The translations under genes were made by a program, and so were the position numbers. This document shows, one piece after another, positions 18,241-27,067 of a DNA stretch of 64,000 nucleotides. Position 1 is the stretch's first letter. Every line of letters begins with the position of its first letter. Source of the stretch: Herbaspirillum sp. alder98 (GTDB lineage: Bacteria; Pseudomonadota; Gammaproteobacteria; Burkholderiales; Burkholderiaceae_D); the NCBI RefSeq assembly GCF_020179755.1, contig NZ_JAIUCY010000003.1, positions 186,001-250,000 of the forward strand. Reading direction: 5' to 3'. The notes beneath the pieces were generated by a model. The model was not told where the DNA came from. It did not search any database and saw only the letters and a list, made by a program, of their open reading frames with translations.

Positions 18241-19857
18241 TCAGTGTTTCACCGGGCAGCGCAATGCGGCCCGTTCTGGCGTCGCGCCGGGCTGGCCCAA
18301 TGCGTCCTGGTACAACTGGCGATAGGCGCCGAACATCATGTCCTGCGTGTAATAGCGCTCTACCCGCGCAATCCCCGCCGCTTGCGCGGCATGCCAGCGC
18401 ACCGGATCGGTCAGCAGGCCCAGCGCCGCATTGGCCAGGGCCTGCGGCTCGGCGATGCCGACCACGTCGCCGGCCGGCCCCAGTGCCTGGTCTTCGTCGG
18501 ACAGGCCGAAGATCAATTGCCGGCACGATCCGACATCGGTCGCCAGGCCCGGCACGCCGGCGGCAAAGCCTTCGAGCAGCACCAGCGGCAGCGCTTCGCT
18601 GATACTCGACAGCACCACCAGGCCGATCTTGGGCATGAGGTCGTCGATCTTCTGGAAGCCCAGGAACTTGACCTTGTCGCTCAGGCCCAGGCCGTCGGCG
18701 ATGGCATGACACTCCTCGGCATAGGCGCGGTCTTCATCCTCGGGGCCGGCGATCCACGCCTCGGCCTCGGGATAGTGTGTGACCACGGTGCGCATGGCGC
18801 GGATGAAGGTCTTGACGTCCTTGATCGGCACCACGCGGCCCAGCAGGCACAGCACCGGCGGGATCTTCTCGGGGCGCTGCGCGCGCAGCTTCGACAAGCG
18901 CGGCAGGTCGATGCCATTGGGAATGTTGCGAGTACGCTCGGCCGGCGCGCCGTCATTGATCTGGCGCAGCCGGTTGGTCTCGTAGAGCGCCACGATGTGA
19001 TTGGACGCCTGGTAGCACAGGCGTCCCAGCGCTTCGAAGAAGCGGATCCACAGGTCGCGGAAGTACGGGATCTGCGAGGCATCCTTTTCGAATACATTGC
19101 GGTTGTCGCGGATCCACTCGCTCTGGAACAGGTCGATCTTGCGTTCCTTGGTGTAGATGCCATGCTCGGACAGCAGCAGCGGGCGGCCGGTCTGCATCTT
19201 CAGCAGGCTGCCCAGGAAGCCGGCATAACCGGTCGAGATGGTGTGATAGCACCTGGCGGGAATCATGTTGCGCGCGACCCGGGCCAGGGTCCAGATCGGG
19301 AGGTGCATGATGCGCACGGTCCAGAAATAATCGACGAACGACGGGTCGCTGCAAAAGGTGCGGTACTGCTCGGCCAGGTAATCCCAGGCTTGCTTGCTGA
19401 ACAGGAAGGCATCCTGGTCGAGCGCGCGGCCATCGTCCATCATCGGCGTCAGTTCGGCCAGCAAGGCAACCAGTTCCTGGTGCTGGTCGGCGGCATTGGC
19501 GCCGGAGCGGCGAAACATCTCGTGCAGCTCGTGCATCCGTTCGAAGGCGCGGGCATCTCCCCGTGATTTCACCACCTTGGACGCCGCCAGGTGTTCATGG
19601 ATGTAATGCGTCTCCAGGTGCACCACGTTATCGGGCAATGCGTATTTGGGCGAGCCGTAGTCCTGCGGCCGGCTGCCGATGAAGCACAGGCCGAAGCGGA
19701 TCTCCGGGAAACCCCGGATGATCTGGTTGACCCAGCTCGATACGCCGCCACTGACATAGGGAAAGGTGCCTTCGAGCAGCAGCATGACGTCGCACTCGGT
19801 GGCGCGACGCGCATAAGGGTCGACCGCCGTCGGCAGCGTGGTTGATGCTTGATTCAT
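18241..19857 (-). CDS. pelF: Pel glycosyltransferase PelF
   Basis: A 538-residue GT4-type glycosyltransferase, the cytoplasmic polymerase of the Pel system. The N-terminal domain contains DVMLLLEGTFPYVSGGVSSWVNQII, a PelF hallmark. The C-terminal Rossmann domain has the E-x7-E type nucleotide-sugar motif SEALPLVLLEGFAAG. The start at 19857 overlaps the pelE stop by four bases (ATGA), so the longer frame to 19917 is unlikely. Length fits the family (about 500). Confidence 0.95.
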   Translation of the reverse strand: MNQASTTLPTAVDPYARRATECDVMLLLEGTFPYVSGGVSSWVNQIIRGFPEIRFGLCFIGSRPQDYGSPKYALPDNVVHLETHYIHEHLAASKVVKSRGDARAFERMHELHEMFRRSGANAADQHQELVALLAELTPMMDDGRALDQDAFLFSKQAWDYLAEQYRTFCSDPSFVDYFWTVRIMHLPIWTLARVARNMIPARCYHTISTGYAGFLGSLLKMQTGRPLLLSEHGIYTKERKIDLFQSEWIRDNRNVFEKDASQIPYFRDLWIRFFEALGRLCYQASNHIVALYETNRLRQINDGAPAERTRNIPNGIDLPRLSKLRAQRPEKIPPVLCLLGRVVPIKDVKTFIRAMRTVVTHYPEAEAWIAGPEDEDRAYAEECHAIADGLGLSDKVKFLGFQKIDDLMPKIGLVVLSSISEALPLVLLEGFAAGVPGLATDVGSCRQLIFGLSDEDQALGPAGDVVGIAEPQALANAALGLLTDPVRWHAAQAAGIARVERYYTQDMMFGAYRQLYQDALGQPGATPERAALRCPVKH

Positions 19858-20903
19858 GCAGGGCCTCGTGGGGCGATGTCGGGGTGAGTGGCGTAGGTGC
19901 GGCGCCCGTGCCGCCAATAGCGGTGCAGCTGCGGCGTGGACGATACGCTGGGATCGAAGGCCATCTCGATGAAGAGTCGGCGCACCTGTTCGAAATCGCG
20001 TTCGATGTAGCTCAGCTCGGCCAGGTAGGGCAACAGGCGGGTACGCGAAAAACCATGCTCATAGGCGTTCTGCAATGCAGCCGCCGCAGCCTGGGCATTG
20101 CCGCTCATCAGTTCCAGCCTGACCAGCATGAACTCTAGCCCGGGCTGTTCGCTGTTGATCGCCAGCGAGGCACGTGCGTGCTCGCGCATCTGGTCGCAGG
20201 AATACTTGAGCAGGTCGCCCTGCACCAGGTTCTGGTAGATCAGTTCCTGGTAGAGCTCGGCTACCTGCTGGTGCAGCAAGGCGCTGGTGTCGGGGTCGGT
20301 CACGCTGCCCAGGTGGGTGCGGATGTCGACGATGCGCTGGGTGATGCGTTTTTCCTTGGCGTCCAGAATGCCGTAGGCCAGCAAGCGCATGTCGTCGGCC
20401 GGATCGGCCAACAGGCTGCGCAGTGAGTCGCCACTGCTATGCGTGGGCGTGTTCTGGATCGCCACCAGCGCGTTGAGGCGTTCGTCCAGCGGGGTCGACA
20501 GATTGCTCAGCTGGGCGCGCACGCGATTGCCGCGAAAGCCGCTGCCCTCGCGTCGCCGCATGGTGACGAACTCGGGCGAATCGGTGGTATCGAAATGGTC
20601 CGCTGCCTCGTCCTTGGGCCACAGTATCCCGACCGTCAACGCCACCACGGTGCACAGCAGGCCCGCCAGCGGCATGAAGAAATTGAACACCAGCAGATAG
20701 GCCCGCACCCACTTGCGCGGATGCCGGTAACGTTGCGGCATGAGCAGCGTCAGCGCCAGTGCAAACAGCGCGCTCGAGGCCAGGTGCAACAGCAGGTAGA
20801 GCCCGATATCGGCGGCGCCGCGGCCATCCTGCAGCAGCAACGCCAGCGACCCGGCCTCCAGGACGCAACCGACGATGGCGGTGAAGACGGCTTTAATCGG
20901 CAC
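19854..20903 (-). CDS. pelE: Pel inner-membrane protein PelE
   Basis: A 349-residue protein with two or three N-terminal membrane spans (about residues 5-85) followed by a cytoplasmic helical region of TPR type that ends PHGIAPRG-like. Position between pelD and pelF and this architecture identify PelE, part of the inner-membrane PelDEFG synthase complex. The start is GTG at 20903, which overlaps the pelD stop by eleven bases and has GGTGGA just upstream. The longer ATG frame to 21008 lies fully inside pelD and is rejected. Confidence 0.88.
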   Translation of the reverse strand: MPIKAVFTAIVGCVLEAGSLALLLQDGRGAADIGLYLLLHLASSALFALALTLLMPQRYRHPRKWVRAYLLVFNFFMPLAGLLCTVVALTVGILWPKDEAADHFDTTDSPEFVTMRRREGSGFRGNRVRAQLSNLSTPLDERLNALVAIQNTPTHSSGDSLRSLLADPADDMRLLAYGILDAKEKRITQRIVDIRTHLGSVTDPDTSALLHQQVAELYQELIYQNLVQGDLLKYSCDQMREHARASLAINSEQPGLEFMLVRLELMSGNAQAAAAALQNAYEHGFSRTRLLPYLAELSYIERDFEQVRRLFIEMAFDPSVSSTPQLHRYWRHGRRTYATHPDIAPRGPA

Positions 20904-22365
20904 AGCGTTCCACCAGTCTTGGCAAGAGCCGCGCAGGTTCGTCCTGGCCCACTGCGGCGGTATGTACTTCGGCGTAATTGGACAGGAACTTGTTGCCGAA
21001 CTGCGCATGCGACACCGCTTCGATGCGCATCAGGTAGCCGTCCACGGCGGCGCTGCCGGCCAGCGGCAGCAAGGTCATCAATACATTGCGCTCGCCCGCG
21101 GTATAGGTCCAGATCACGTCGGCGGCACGCTTCAGGCGGCGAATCTGGTCGAACATGTCGCGCGACGTCTCGTCATTGCCGAACACCAGCGCCACCAGCG
21201 ACGAGTCGATATCGGTGTTGCGCTTCAAGTGATGCAGGCGCACCAGGTCGACCGCCATTTGCGGCGGGCACGTCGGCAATTGCTGGATGATGGCGCGCGA
21301 AGTGGTGCCCATCTCGATGCCGTCGGCGTAGTAGTCGATCAACACCGACATCAATTGCAGCGTGTCTTCATTGAGCGCGACGAACGGCAATTGCTCCACC
21401 AGCAGCAGGCCGAACAACTTGCCTTCGAAGTTGAGCAGCGGCGCGCTGAGCAGGTAACGACTCTGGTTGCGCAGGTTCTGGTGCACGCTCTCGGTCTGGA
21501 TGTGGGCCAGCTTTCCCTGGGCCAGGCTGTATTGCACCAATGGGTCGTCGGGATTGAACGGCTCGGCCTTGCCCACGCTCGCCAGCGGCTGCAACAGCAA
21601 CTTGCCGTCGGCGTCGCAGGCATGCACCGACGCAATCTCGATCTGGCAGCTCTGCACCAGCACCTGCAGGAAGGCATCGGCTGCCGGCAAGCGGGCCGGG
21701 TCGAGCATGGTCTGGGTCAGCGTCAGGGATCGCATGCGGTCCAGCGAGTCGCGCAAGGTCAGCGGCTTGGCCAGCAGGTCCTGCTCCAGCCGTTCATGCG
21801 ACAGACGCAGCAGGAAGTGATTCTTGGTCAGCATGGTCAGGCGCTCGTCGAGATAGGCATTGATGGCCATCAGGCGGCGACTGCGGGCGTTCCAGACTTC
21901 GGCAAACTGGCCGCACAACAGGGTCAGCACCAGGCCGCCCAGGAAATACGATTGCGGAAATGCATCGGCGGCCGATACCGGCCCGTCGCCATGGCCGGCG
22001 GAGAGCAACTGCACGTTCATCTGCCATGCCGCCAGCATGGTCACCACCGCAAGCACGCCCAGCGTGGTGCCGTAGCGCATCGCCAATACCGCCGGCACCA
22101 CCCAGATCCACGGGAACTGGGCCTGCACGCCGAACGGATCGTCCGGCGCCATCCAGCGCGACAGGACCAGCGACGCCAGCACCAGCGCCACGGTCTCGAC
22201 GGTGCGCCAGAACGCCTTGCGCGGCGAAGCGGTGTCGGTATCGAAACGGGCGAATAGGCGCGACCAGAAATCGCTGCCGCGCCGCATGCGCTGCGCCAGC
22301 GGGCGTGCATTGGCGGCCAGCTTGCGCGGGGCCGGCGATTCCGGCTGTTGTTCGCTCTTGCTCAC
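20893..22365 (-). CDS. pelD: Pel regulator PelD, c-di-GMP receptor
   Basis: A 490-residue inner-membrane protein. Four spans lie at about 52-160, a coiled segment follows, then a GAF domain (about 205-350) and a degenerate GGDEF-like domain (about 365-490). In Pseudomonas aeruginosa PelD, c-di-GMP binds an RxxD site on the degenerate GGDEF domain and switches on Pel synthesis. Here that site reads RNTD at 382-385, with a further Arg pair at 409-410 in DQIRRLKRAAD, so binding is probably kept. The catalytic GGDEF motif is absent. The gene lies 15 bases after pelC. Confidence 0.93.
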   Translation of the reverse strand: MSKSEQQPESPAPRKLAANARPLAQRMRRGSDFWSRLFARFDTDTASPRKAFWRTVETVALVLASLVLSRWMAPDDPFGVQAQFPWIWVVPAVLAMRYGTTLGVLAVVTMLAAWQMNVQLLSAGHGDGPVSAADAFPQSYFLGGLVLTLLCGQFAEVWNARSRRLMAINAYLDERLTMLTKNHFLLRLSHERLEQDLLAKPLTLRDSLDRMRSLTLTQTMLDPARLPAADAFLQVLVQSCQIEIASVHACDADGKLLLQPLASVGKAEPFNPDDPLVQYSLAQGKLAHIQTESVHQNLRNQSRYLLSAPLLNFEGKLFGLLLVEQLPFVALNEDTLQLMSVLIDYYADGIEMGTTSRAIIQQLPTCPPQMAVDLVRLHHLKRNTDIDSSLVALVFGNDETSRDMFDQIRRLKRAADVIWTYTAGERNVLMTLLPLAGSAAVDGYLMRIEAVSHAQFGNKFLSNYAEVHTAAVGQDEPARLLPRLVERCAD

Positions 22366-22380
22366 GGGATCATCCTGGAT

Positions 22381-22935
22381 TTAACGTGCGCCTGCGGTCA
22401 GCGGCGCCAGCAAGGTGCGCGACAGTTTCTGCGCCACCGCCGACAATGCTTCGCGGCTCCAGCCGCTCTTGCCACCGGCGGCGGCCCAGATCACCTTGCC
22501 GCTGGAGACCTCGACCAGTTGCAGCGTCAGTCCGACCGCAGGTTCGCCATCGATGCCGACCTTGTAACGCCATTCATCGACGGTTCCGGTCAGGGCGTAC
22601 GACAGGTTTTCACCGCGGGCCCATTCGAGCGCGGCATCCATCTGCTTGCGGTCCATCGGTTCGAACAGGGTCTCGTTGTTGAGCGAAGCCGGGTAACGGC
22701 GCAGGTTGGCCACGCCATTGGCGCGCAACACGTTCTCGGCGATCGCCTCGGCGCGCAGCCCGGCTTGCGGCGTCTCGGTGTGATTGGCAAACGGCAGCAG
22801 CGCCCACGGCGCGTCGGCCGGCAACGCCGGTGCCCGGCCGATGTCGGTAGTGGAGCAAGCCGTGACGGCCACGGCCAGCAGGGCCACGGCGGCCAGCCGC
22901 AGCACGGAGAGGCGAGAGAAGATTGGGTTTTTCAT
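22381..22935 (-). CDS. pelC: Pel outer-membrane lipoprotein PelC
   Basis: A 184-residue lipoprotein. The signal peptide ends in a lipobox (VAVTAC, Cys about residue 26), so it is anchored in the outer membrane. PelC forms a 12-subunit ring on the periplasmic side of the PelB barrel and guides the polymer to the pore. The ATG at 22935 follows GGTGATCATC, which argues against the longer frame to 23037. It sits 49 bases after the pelB stop. Confidence 0.9.
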   Translation of the reverse strand: MKNPIFSRLSVLRLAAVALLAVAVTACSTTDIGRAPALPADAPWALLPFANHTETPQAGLRAEAIAENVLRANGVANLRRYPASLNNETLFEPMDRKQMDAALEWARGENLSYALTGTVDEWRYKVGIDGEPAVGLTLQLVEVSSGKVIWAAAGGKSGWSREALSAVAQKLSRTLLAPLTAGAR

Positions 22936-22984
22936 GATGATCACCGTTGAGTTGAAACAAGTTTTAAATTGAATGGACTGCGAT

Positions 22985-25900
22985 TCAGTAGAGCCATTTG
23001 TACTGCACTGCCAGTTCGAATCCACGCTGTGGCGCATTGGGCGTGGCGCTGGTGCTTTGCAGCCCGATCGACAACACGTCCTGTCCGATCACGCTGCCGG
23101 CGGCGCCTGCACGCAGGTTGCGGCCCCACCCCACATCGGTGGTGCGGGTCAGCCCGATCTCGGCAAACGGCCGCCAGGCGCGGGTGTAGTTGCTTTCGAC
23201 CACCGTGCCGGCGCCCAGCGCAATGCCCAGCACGCGCGAGTTGAGCGGCATATACCGGAACGATGCCGGATCGTTGCCGGCCGGGACCAGGCGCGCGATC
23301 TGGTCGTCGAATACCCCGCGATCGCTGAAGCGGGCGTCATTGACGAAGGTACGCAGGGTCAGGTTGGGATACTCGACCCGGAAGTGGGTGCCAGCCTCGA
23401 TATTGACCATCCGGCCGCTGCCCAAGGTGGTGCCGGCCTGCGTGCTGTAGCGTTGCAGGCCGCCACCCACGCGCAGGTATTCGGTACGACTGAGCTGGAT
23501 GTTCAGGTTCAACTCTGCGCCGCTGCGCTTGGCGCCCACCCGCATCAGCGCCGATTCGGTGGCCGTGGTGTCGAGTCCGGCCGTGCCCGACCAGGTCAGG
23601 CGCGGCGTCACCTGGCGCGAGAACGCCAGCGCCAGGCCATTGAAGCCTTGCATCGCATCGCGGTGTTGCAGGGCGACGCTGACGAAGCCATCCTCGATGC
23701 GCCGGCGCAGGCTCAGTTCGAACAGGCGATCCACCGCCGGCACGCCATCCAGCAACGACAGGTCGTCGCTGTGCTGGCGGCGCTCGGTGTAGTTGAAGTT
23801 GAGCCGGGTGCCGGGCGTGAGCGCAAACCCGGTGCCCAGGTCGATGCGCTTCGTGGCCAATGGAAACTCGCGGCTGGTAGTGGTGGCGAGCGAAAACTTC
23901 GCGGGCTCGTCGATGACCAGGTTGGTCAGCCGCGCATGCAGTTCGTCGTCGGCCGGCAGCAAGGTCAACTGATCGAAGGCCAGCGTCTGCGCCAGTGGCA
24001 CCCGCCCCGCCACGCGTGCGGCCTCGATGCGGTCGTACATCGGCAACCAGTCGGCCAGGTTGTCGAGCATCTGGTTCAGTCCCTGCCGGTCATCGGCGGC
24101 CAGCGACAAGGCCAGGTCGCCCCATAACGGCTTGTCGAGCTCACGCGCAAAACGCGTGGCCAGCCAGGCCCGCGCCAGATCGGATTCGCCCTGGTTCATG
24201 GCGTAGGCCAGCGCCAGTTCGCGCACGCTGGCCGACAGCCGGGCATCGTCGCGCGGTCGCTGACCGGATTCGGCGTTACGCGCAAACAGGACATCCGGAC
24301 CAGCGCCCAATCGGCCGGCAACGCCGTCCCGCTCAGCGCGCTCAGCGCCATCACGGCGCGCCGCACCGGCCATCTGTTGCAGCAGCGAGGGACCGTCGGC
24401 GGCCGGCGTCGATTGGACCGCGGTCGACGTCAGGCTGGCAGCATCGGCCTTCAGCAAGGCTTGCATCACCCGCAGTCCAGCATCGGCCTGCATGAACAGC
24501 GGCGTCAGTGCCGCCAGCCGGTCGCGCCAGTCGCGTAACTGTGCCGGCGGGATATTGCGCAACACCTTCGGATCGCGCAGCTCGATCCAGACCCGGCGGC
24601 GGATACGCCACGCCAGGTCGGGTTGGCCGGTGGCGTCGAGCGCCTCGGCATAACTCATCAGCCAGAGATAATCGTTGCGCGCAAAACCGGACTTGCGAAA
24701 CCAGTGCAAGGCCAGATCCTGGCGGTTGAGCGACATGTTGGCCGCCGCAAAAGGACCCCACAGGCCGGGCGCGCCTTCGGCGTCAGCCGCCCACATGCTC
24801 AGCGCGCGCTGCAGCACCGCGGTGTCGCGGTTGGCGATGAGAATCCAGATCAGTTCGGCCCGCACCTCTACCGAGCGTGGACGCAACTCCAGGGCACGCA
24901 CCATGTCGGCGCGCGCGCCTGTGAGGTCGCGTTGCAGTTGCTTGATGGTGGCCCGCACGCTGAGATAGGCGGCGCTCTTTTCGAGCACCTCGTTCTGCTG
25001 CGGCGACAGACTGTCGAGGAAAGCCTGGGCGCCATCGAAGTCGGCGCTGCGCTGGCGATAGGTCAGCGCCTGCACCGCAAAGTTGACCACCCCGGTGCGC
25101 CGATAACCGAACTCGGCCAGGGCAGCAGCGGCACGAGGTTCCTGGTCCTGGATCACGCCCATCATGTTGCTGATGTCGCCCTCGTCGGCCTGGTCCGACG
25201 CCAGCAGCTTGTCGTAGCCGCGGCGGGCCTCGCCATCACGCTCGAGAAAACGTGCAACCTCTGCATAGGCACGCCAGAAATCGGTATTGGCCACGGGCGC
25301 CGCCGGCGCTGCCTCGTCGAGAATGGCCATGGCTTCGTCGATGCGACCGTTCATGTACAACTGGTTGGCCGACAACAGCGCATTGGAAGCCGTCGCGCCG
25401 AACTCGGCACGCTGCTGGCGCAACAGCAGCAGGGCTTGCTGATCGCGGCCCATGCGCAAATACAGGCGCGCCAGAGCCTCCATCTCGACGTTACGCTGGG
25501 CGGGATTGGTCGAGGCCCGACCAGCGCTGCGCCGCAGGCGCTGTTCGAGGAACTCGGCGGCCCGTTCCGGCTGGCCGATATTCTCGAATTGCGCCACCAG
25601 CTCGGTGACCCACTTGGGGTTGCCCGGCTCGTTCGTCATCTTGTGCTGCAGCGCCTCGAGCAGGATCTCTTGCTCGAAGGTGCCGGTCGACAACCGCAAT
25701 GCATTGTCCCAGCCGGCCTCATCGCCCGACAGGCGCGCATACGCCAGCCAGTGCGGCGTGGCCTGGACCGGCTCCCCGTCCCATTCGCTGGCTTCAGCCA
25801 GGCGCCGCTGCCAGGCGGCATTGGCCGGCTGCTGGCGCACCGCCGACTGCGCCAGCAAGCGGGCATCTGTCACATTGCGGTTGGCCAGGAAAACGTTATA

Positions 25901-27067
25901 GGCCAGCGTATAGATCTCGTCGTCAAAGGCCATCTTCGCGATCGCCTGGTCGCCGCTGACCTCGCGCGCCAGCGCAATGCGCATGACGTGCGCCTGGTCC
26001 ATCGCTGCCTGCAGTTCGCGTCCGAGGGCGCCGGGCGAGTGCAGCATGGCCAGCGTCTTGCGCATCGAGCGCCTGAATTCGCTCATGCGCGCAAAGTGCA
26101 CCAGTTGGCCGTGGGCGCTGTCGCTGGCCGCCGCGCGCGGCGGCAATCCGGCCGACATCGATAGCTGCAGCAATTGCTTGACGTAGCGTTGCGCCAGGTC
26201 GGGCCGGTTGGCGGCCTGCGCCAGCCGGGTCAGGAACAGCAAGGTCTGGCGGTCGCGGGCCAGCGGACCGATCTCGCGTTCGGCCACGTCCAGCGCTTCC
26301 TGATTCAAGCCGCCAGCCTGCAGGTTGCGCAAGGCATTGAGAAAATGCTCGCGGCGCGCGTCCAGCGAACCGGCGCTGTTCATCGCCAGCAGATAGAAAG
26401 CGGCGCTGCTGCGGTAGTCGCCCAGGCCCAGGCTTTGACGCGCCATGCGCTCGGCGTCCTTGGGCTCGATGGCGGCCCGCTCGGACAACAGACGTTCGAA
26501 CGCCAGCCTGGCCGCATCGCGGTCGCCCAGCGCCAGCGCGTCCTGGGACAAGGCCAGCCATTGCGCCGTCGACAGCCGATATTGCATCAGGCGCTGCAAT
26601 GCGCCACGCAAGCTGACCACCAGACGTTCGCGCTCGGGATCGTCGGCCTTCAGCGCAAAGGCCTCCTGCTGCTGGATGCGATATTCGAGCCAGGCCGCAT
26701 CGACCTGGGCGGCGGCATCATTGGACTGCCCCAGGATAGCCAGTTGACGGCGCGCCTCGTCGAACTGCCCGAGGCCGACCATCTGCTTGATCAGCTCGGC
26801 GCGCAGCACGGCGTTGTCGGGCTGGGTCTTGAGGAACACCTTCAGGTATTCCACCGTCAGCTGGTCGGCCCGGCCGCTGGCATTGGCCACCTGCAGCCGC
26901 TGCTGCAACGACAGGCGGGGAAAAACCAGGACGAGCACCACCACCATGGCCAGCGCGAAGGCGACCATGGTCCAGGGCGAGAACAGGCTCAGCCGTTCAT
27001 AAGGTGCACTGAACGAGTACCAGGTGCCTTGTTGTCGCCAGTTTTGTGTTTGCGGTCCCGAGCTCAT
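22985..27067 (-). CDS. pelB: Pel export protein PelB: TPR scaffold plus outer-membrane barrel
   Basis: A 1360-residue protein. One membrane span near residues 33-50 anchors it in the inner membrane. A very long periplasmic helical region of TPR repeats follows (about 55-1040; e.g. blocks with ALARLYLRMGRDQQALLLLR). The C-terminal 300 residues alternate like a beta barrel and end in QYKWLY. PelB exports Pel through the outer membrane and its TPR region positions PelA. The start is uncertain. ATG 27067 gives a 71-base overlap with pelA and has no nearby ribosome site; the next in-frame ATG is at 26968, inside the membrane span. See the finding on a possible one-base shift. Confidence 0.92.
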   Translation of the reverse strand: MSSGPQTQNWRQQGTWYSFSAPYERLSLFSPWTMVAFALAMVVVLVLVFPRLSLQQRLQVANASGRADQLTVEYLKVFLKTQPDNAVLRAELIKQMVGLGQFDEARRQLAILGQSNDAAAQVDAAWLEYRIQQQEAFALKADDPERERLVVSLRGALQRLMQYRLSTAQWLALSQDALALGDRDAARLAFERLLSERAAIEPKDAERMARQSLGLGDYRSSAAFYLLAMNSAGSLDARREHFLNALRNLQAGGLNQEALDVAEREIGPLARDRQTLLFLTRLAQAANRPDLAQRYVKQLLQLSMSAGLPPRAAASDSAHGQLVHFARMSEFRRSMRKTLAMLHSPGALGRELQAAMDQAHVMRIALAREVSGDQAIAKMAFDDEIYTLAYNVFLANRNVTDARLLAQSAVRQQPANAAWQRRLAEASEWDGEPVQATPHWLAYARLSGDEAGWDNALRLSTGTFEQEILLEALQHKMTNEPGNPKWVTELVAQFENIGQPERAAEFLEQRLRRSAGRASTNPAQRNVEMEALARLYLRMGRDQQALLLLRQQRAEFGATASNALLSANQLYMNGRIDEAMAILDEAAPAAPVANTDFWRAYAEVARFLERDGEARRGYDKLLASDQADEGDISNMMGVIQDQEPRAAAALAEFGYRRTGVVNFAVQALTYRQRSADFDGAQAFLDSLSPQQNEVLEKSAAYLSVRATIKQLQRDLTGARADMVRALELRPRSVEVRAELIWILIANRDTAVLQRALSMWAADAEGAPGLWGPFAAANMSLNRQDLALHWFRKSGFARNDYLWLMSYAEALDATGQPDLAWRIRRRVWIELRDPKVLRNIPPAQLRDWRDRLAALTPLFMQADAGLRVMQALLKADAASLTSTAVQSTPAADGPSLLQQMAGAARRDGAERAERDGVAGRLGAGPDVLFARNAESGQRPRDDARLSASVRELALAYAMNQGESDLARAWLATRFARELDKPLWGDLALSLAADDRQGLNQMLDNLADWLPMYDRIEAARVAGRVPLAQTLAFDQLTLLPADDELHARLTNLVIDEPAKFSLATTTSREFPLATKRIDLGTGFALTPGTRLNFNYTERRQHSDDLSLLDGVPAVDRLFELSLRRRIEDGFVSVALQHRDAMQGFNGLALAFSRQVTPRLTWSGTAGLDTTATESALMRVGAKRSGAELNLNIQLSRTEYLRVGGGLQRYSTQAGTTLGSGRMVNIEAGTHFRVEYPNLTLRTFVNDARFSDRGVFDDQIARLVPAGNDPASFRYMPLNSRVLGIALGAGTVVESNYTRAWRPFAEIGLTRTTDVGWGRNLRAGAAGSVIGQDVLSIGLQSTSATPNAPQRGFELAVQYKWLY

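Noticed and set aside
17269-19566. Plus-strand open frame of 765 codons over pelF and pelG
   Set aside because: It has no domain or ribosome site and is rich in Gln/His/Arg, typical of an antisense shadow.
20904-21008. Upstream extension of pelE to ATG 21008
   Set aside because: It would lie inside the pelD coding region; the GTG at 20903 has a good ribosome site and the coupling overlap seen in the rest of the operon.
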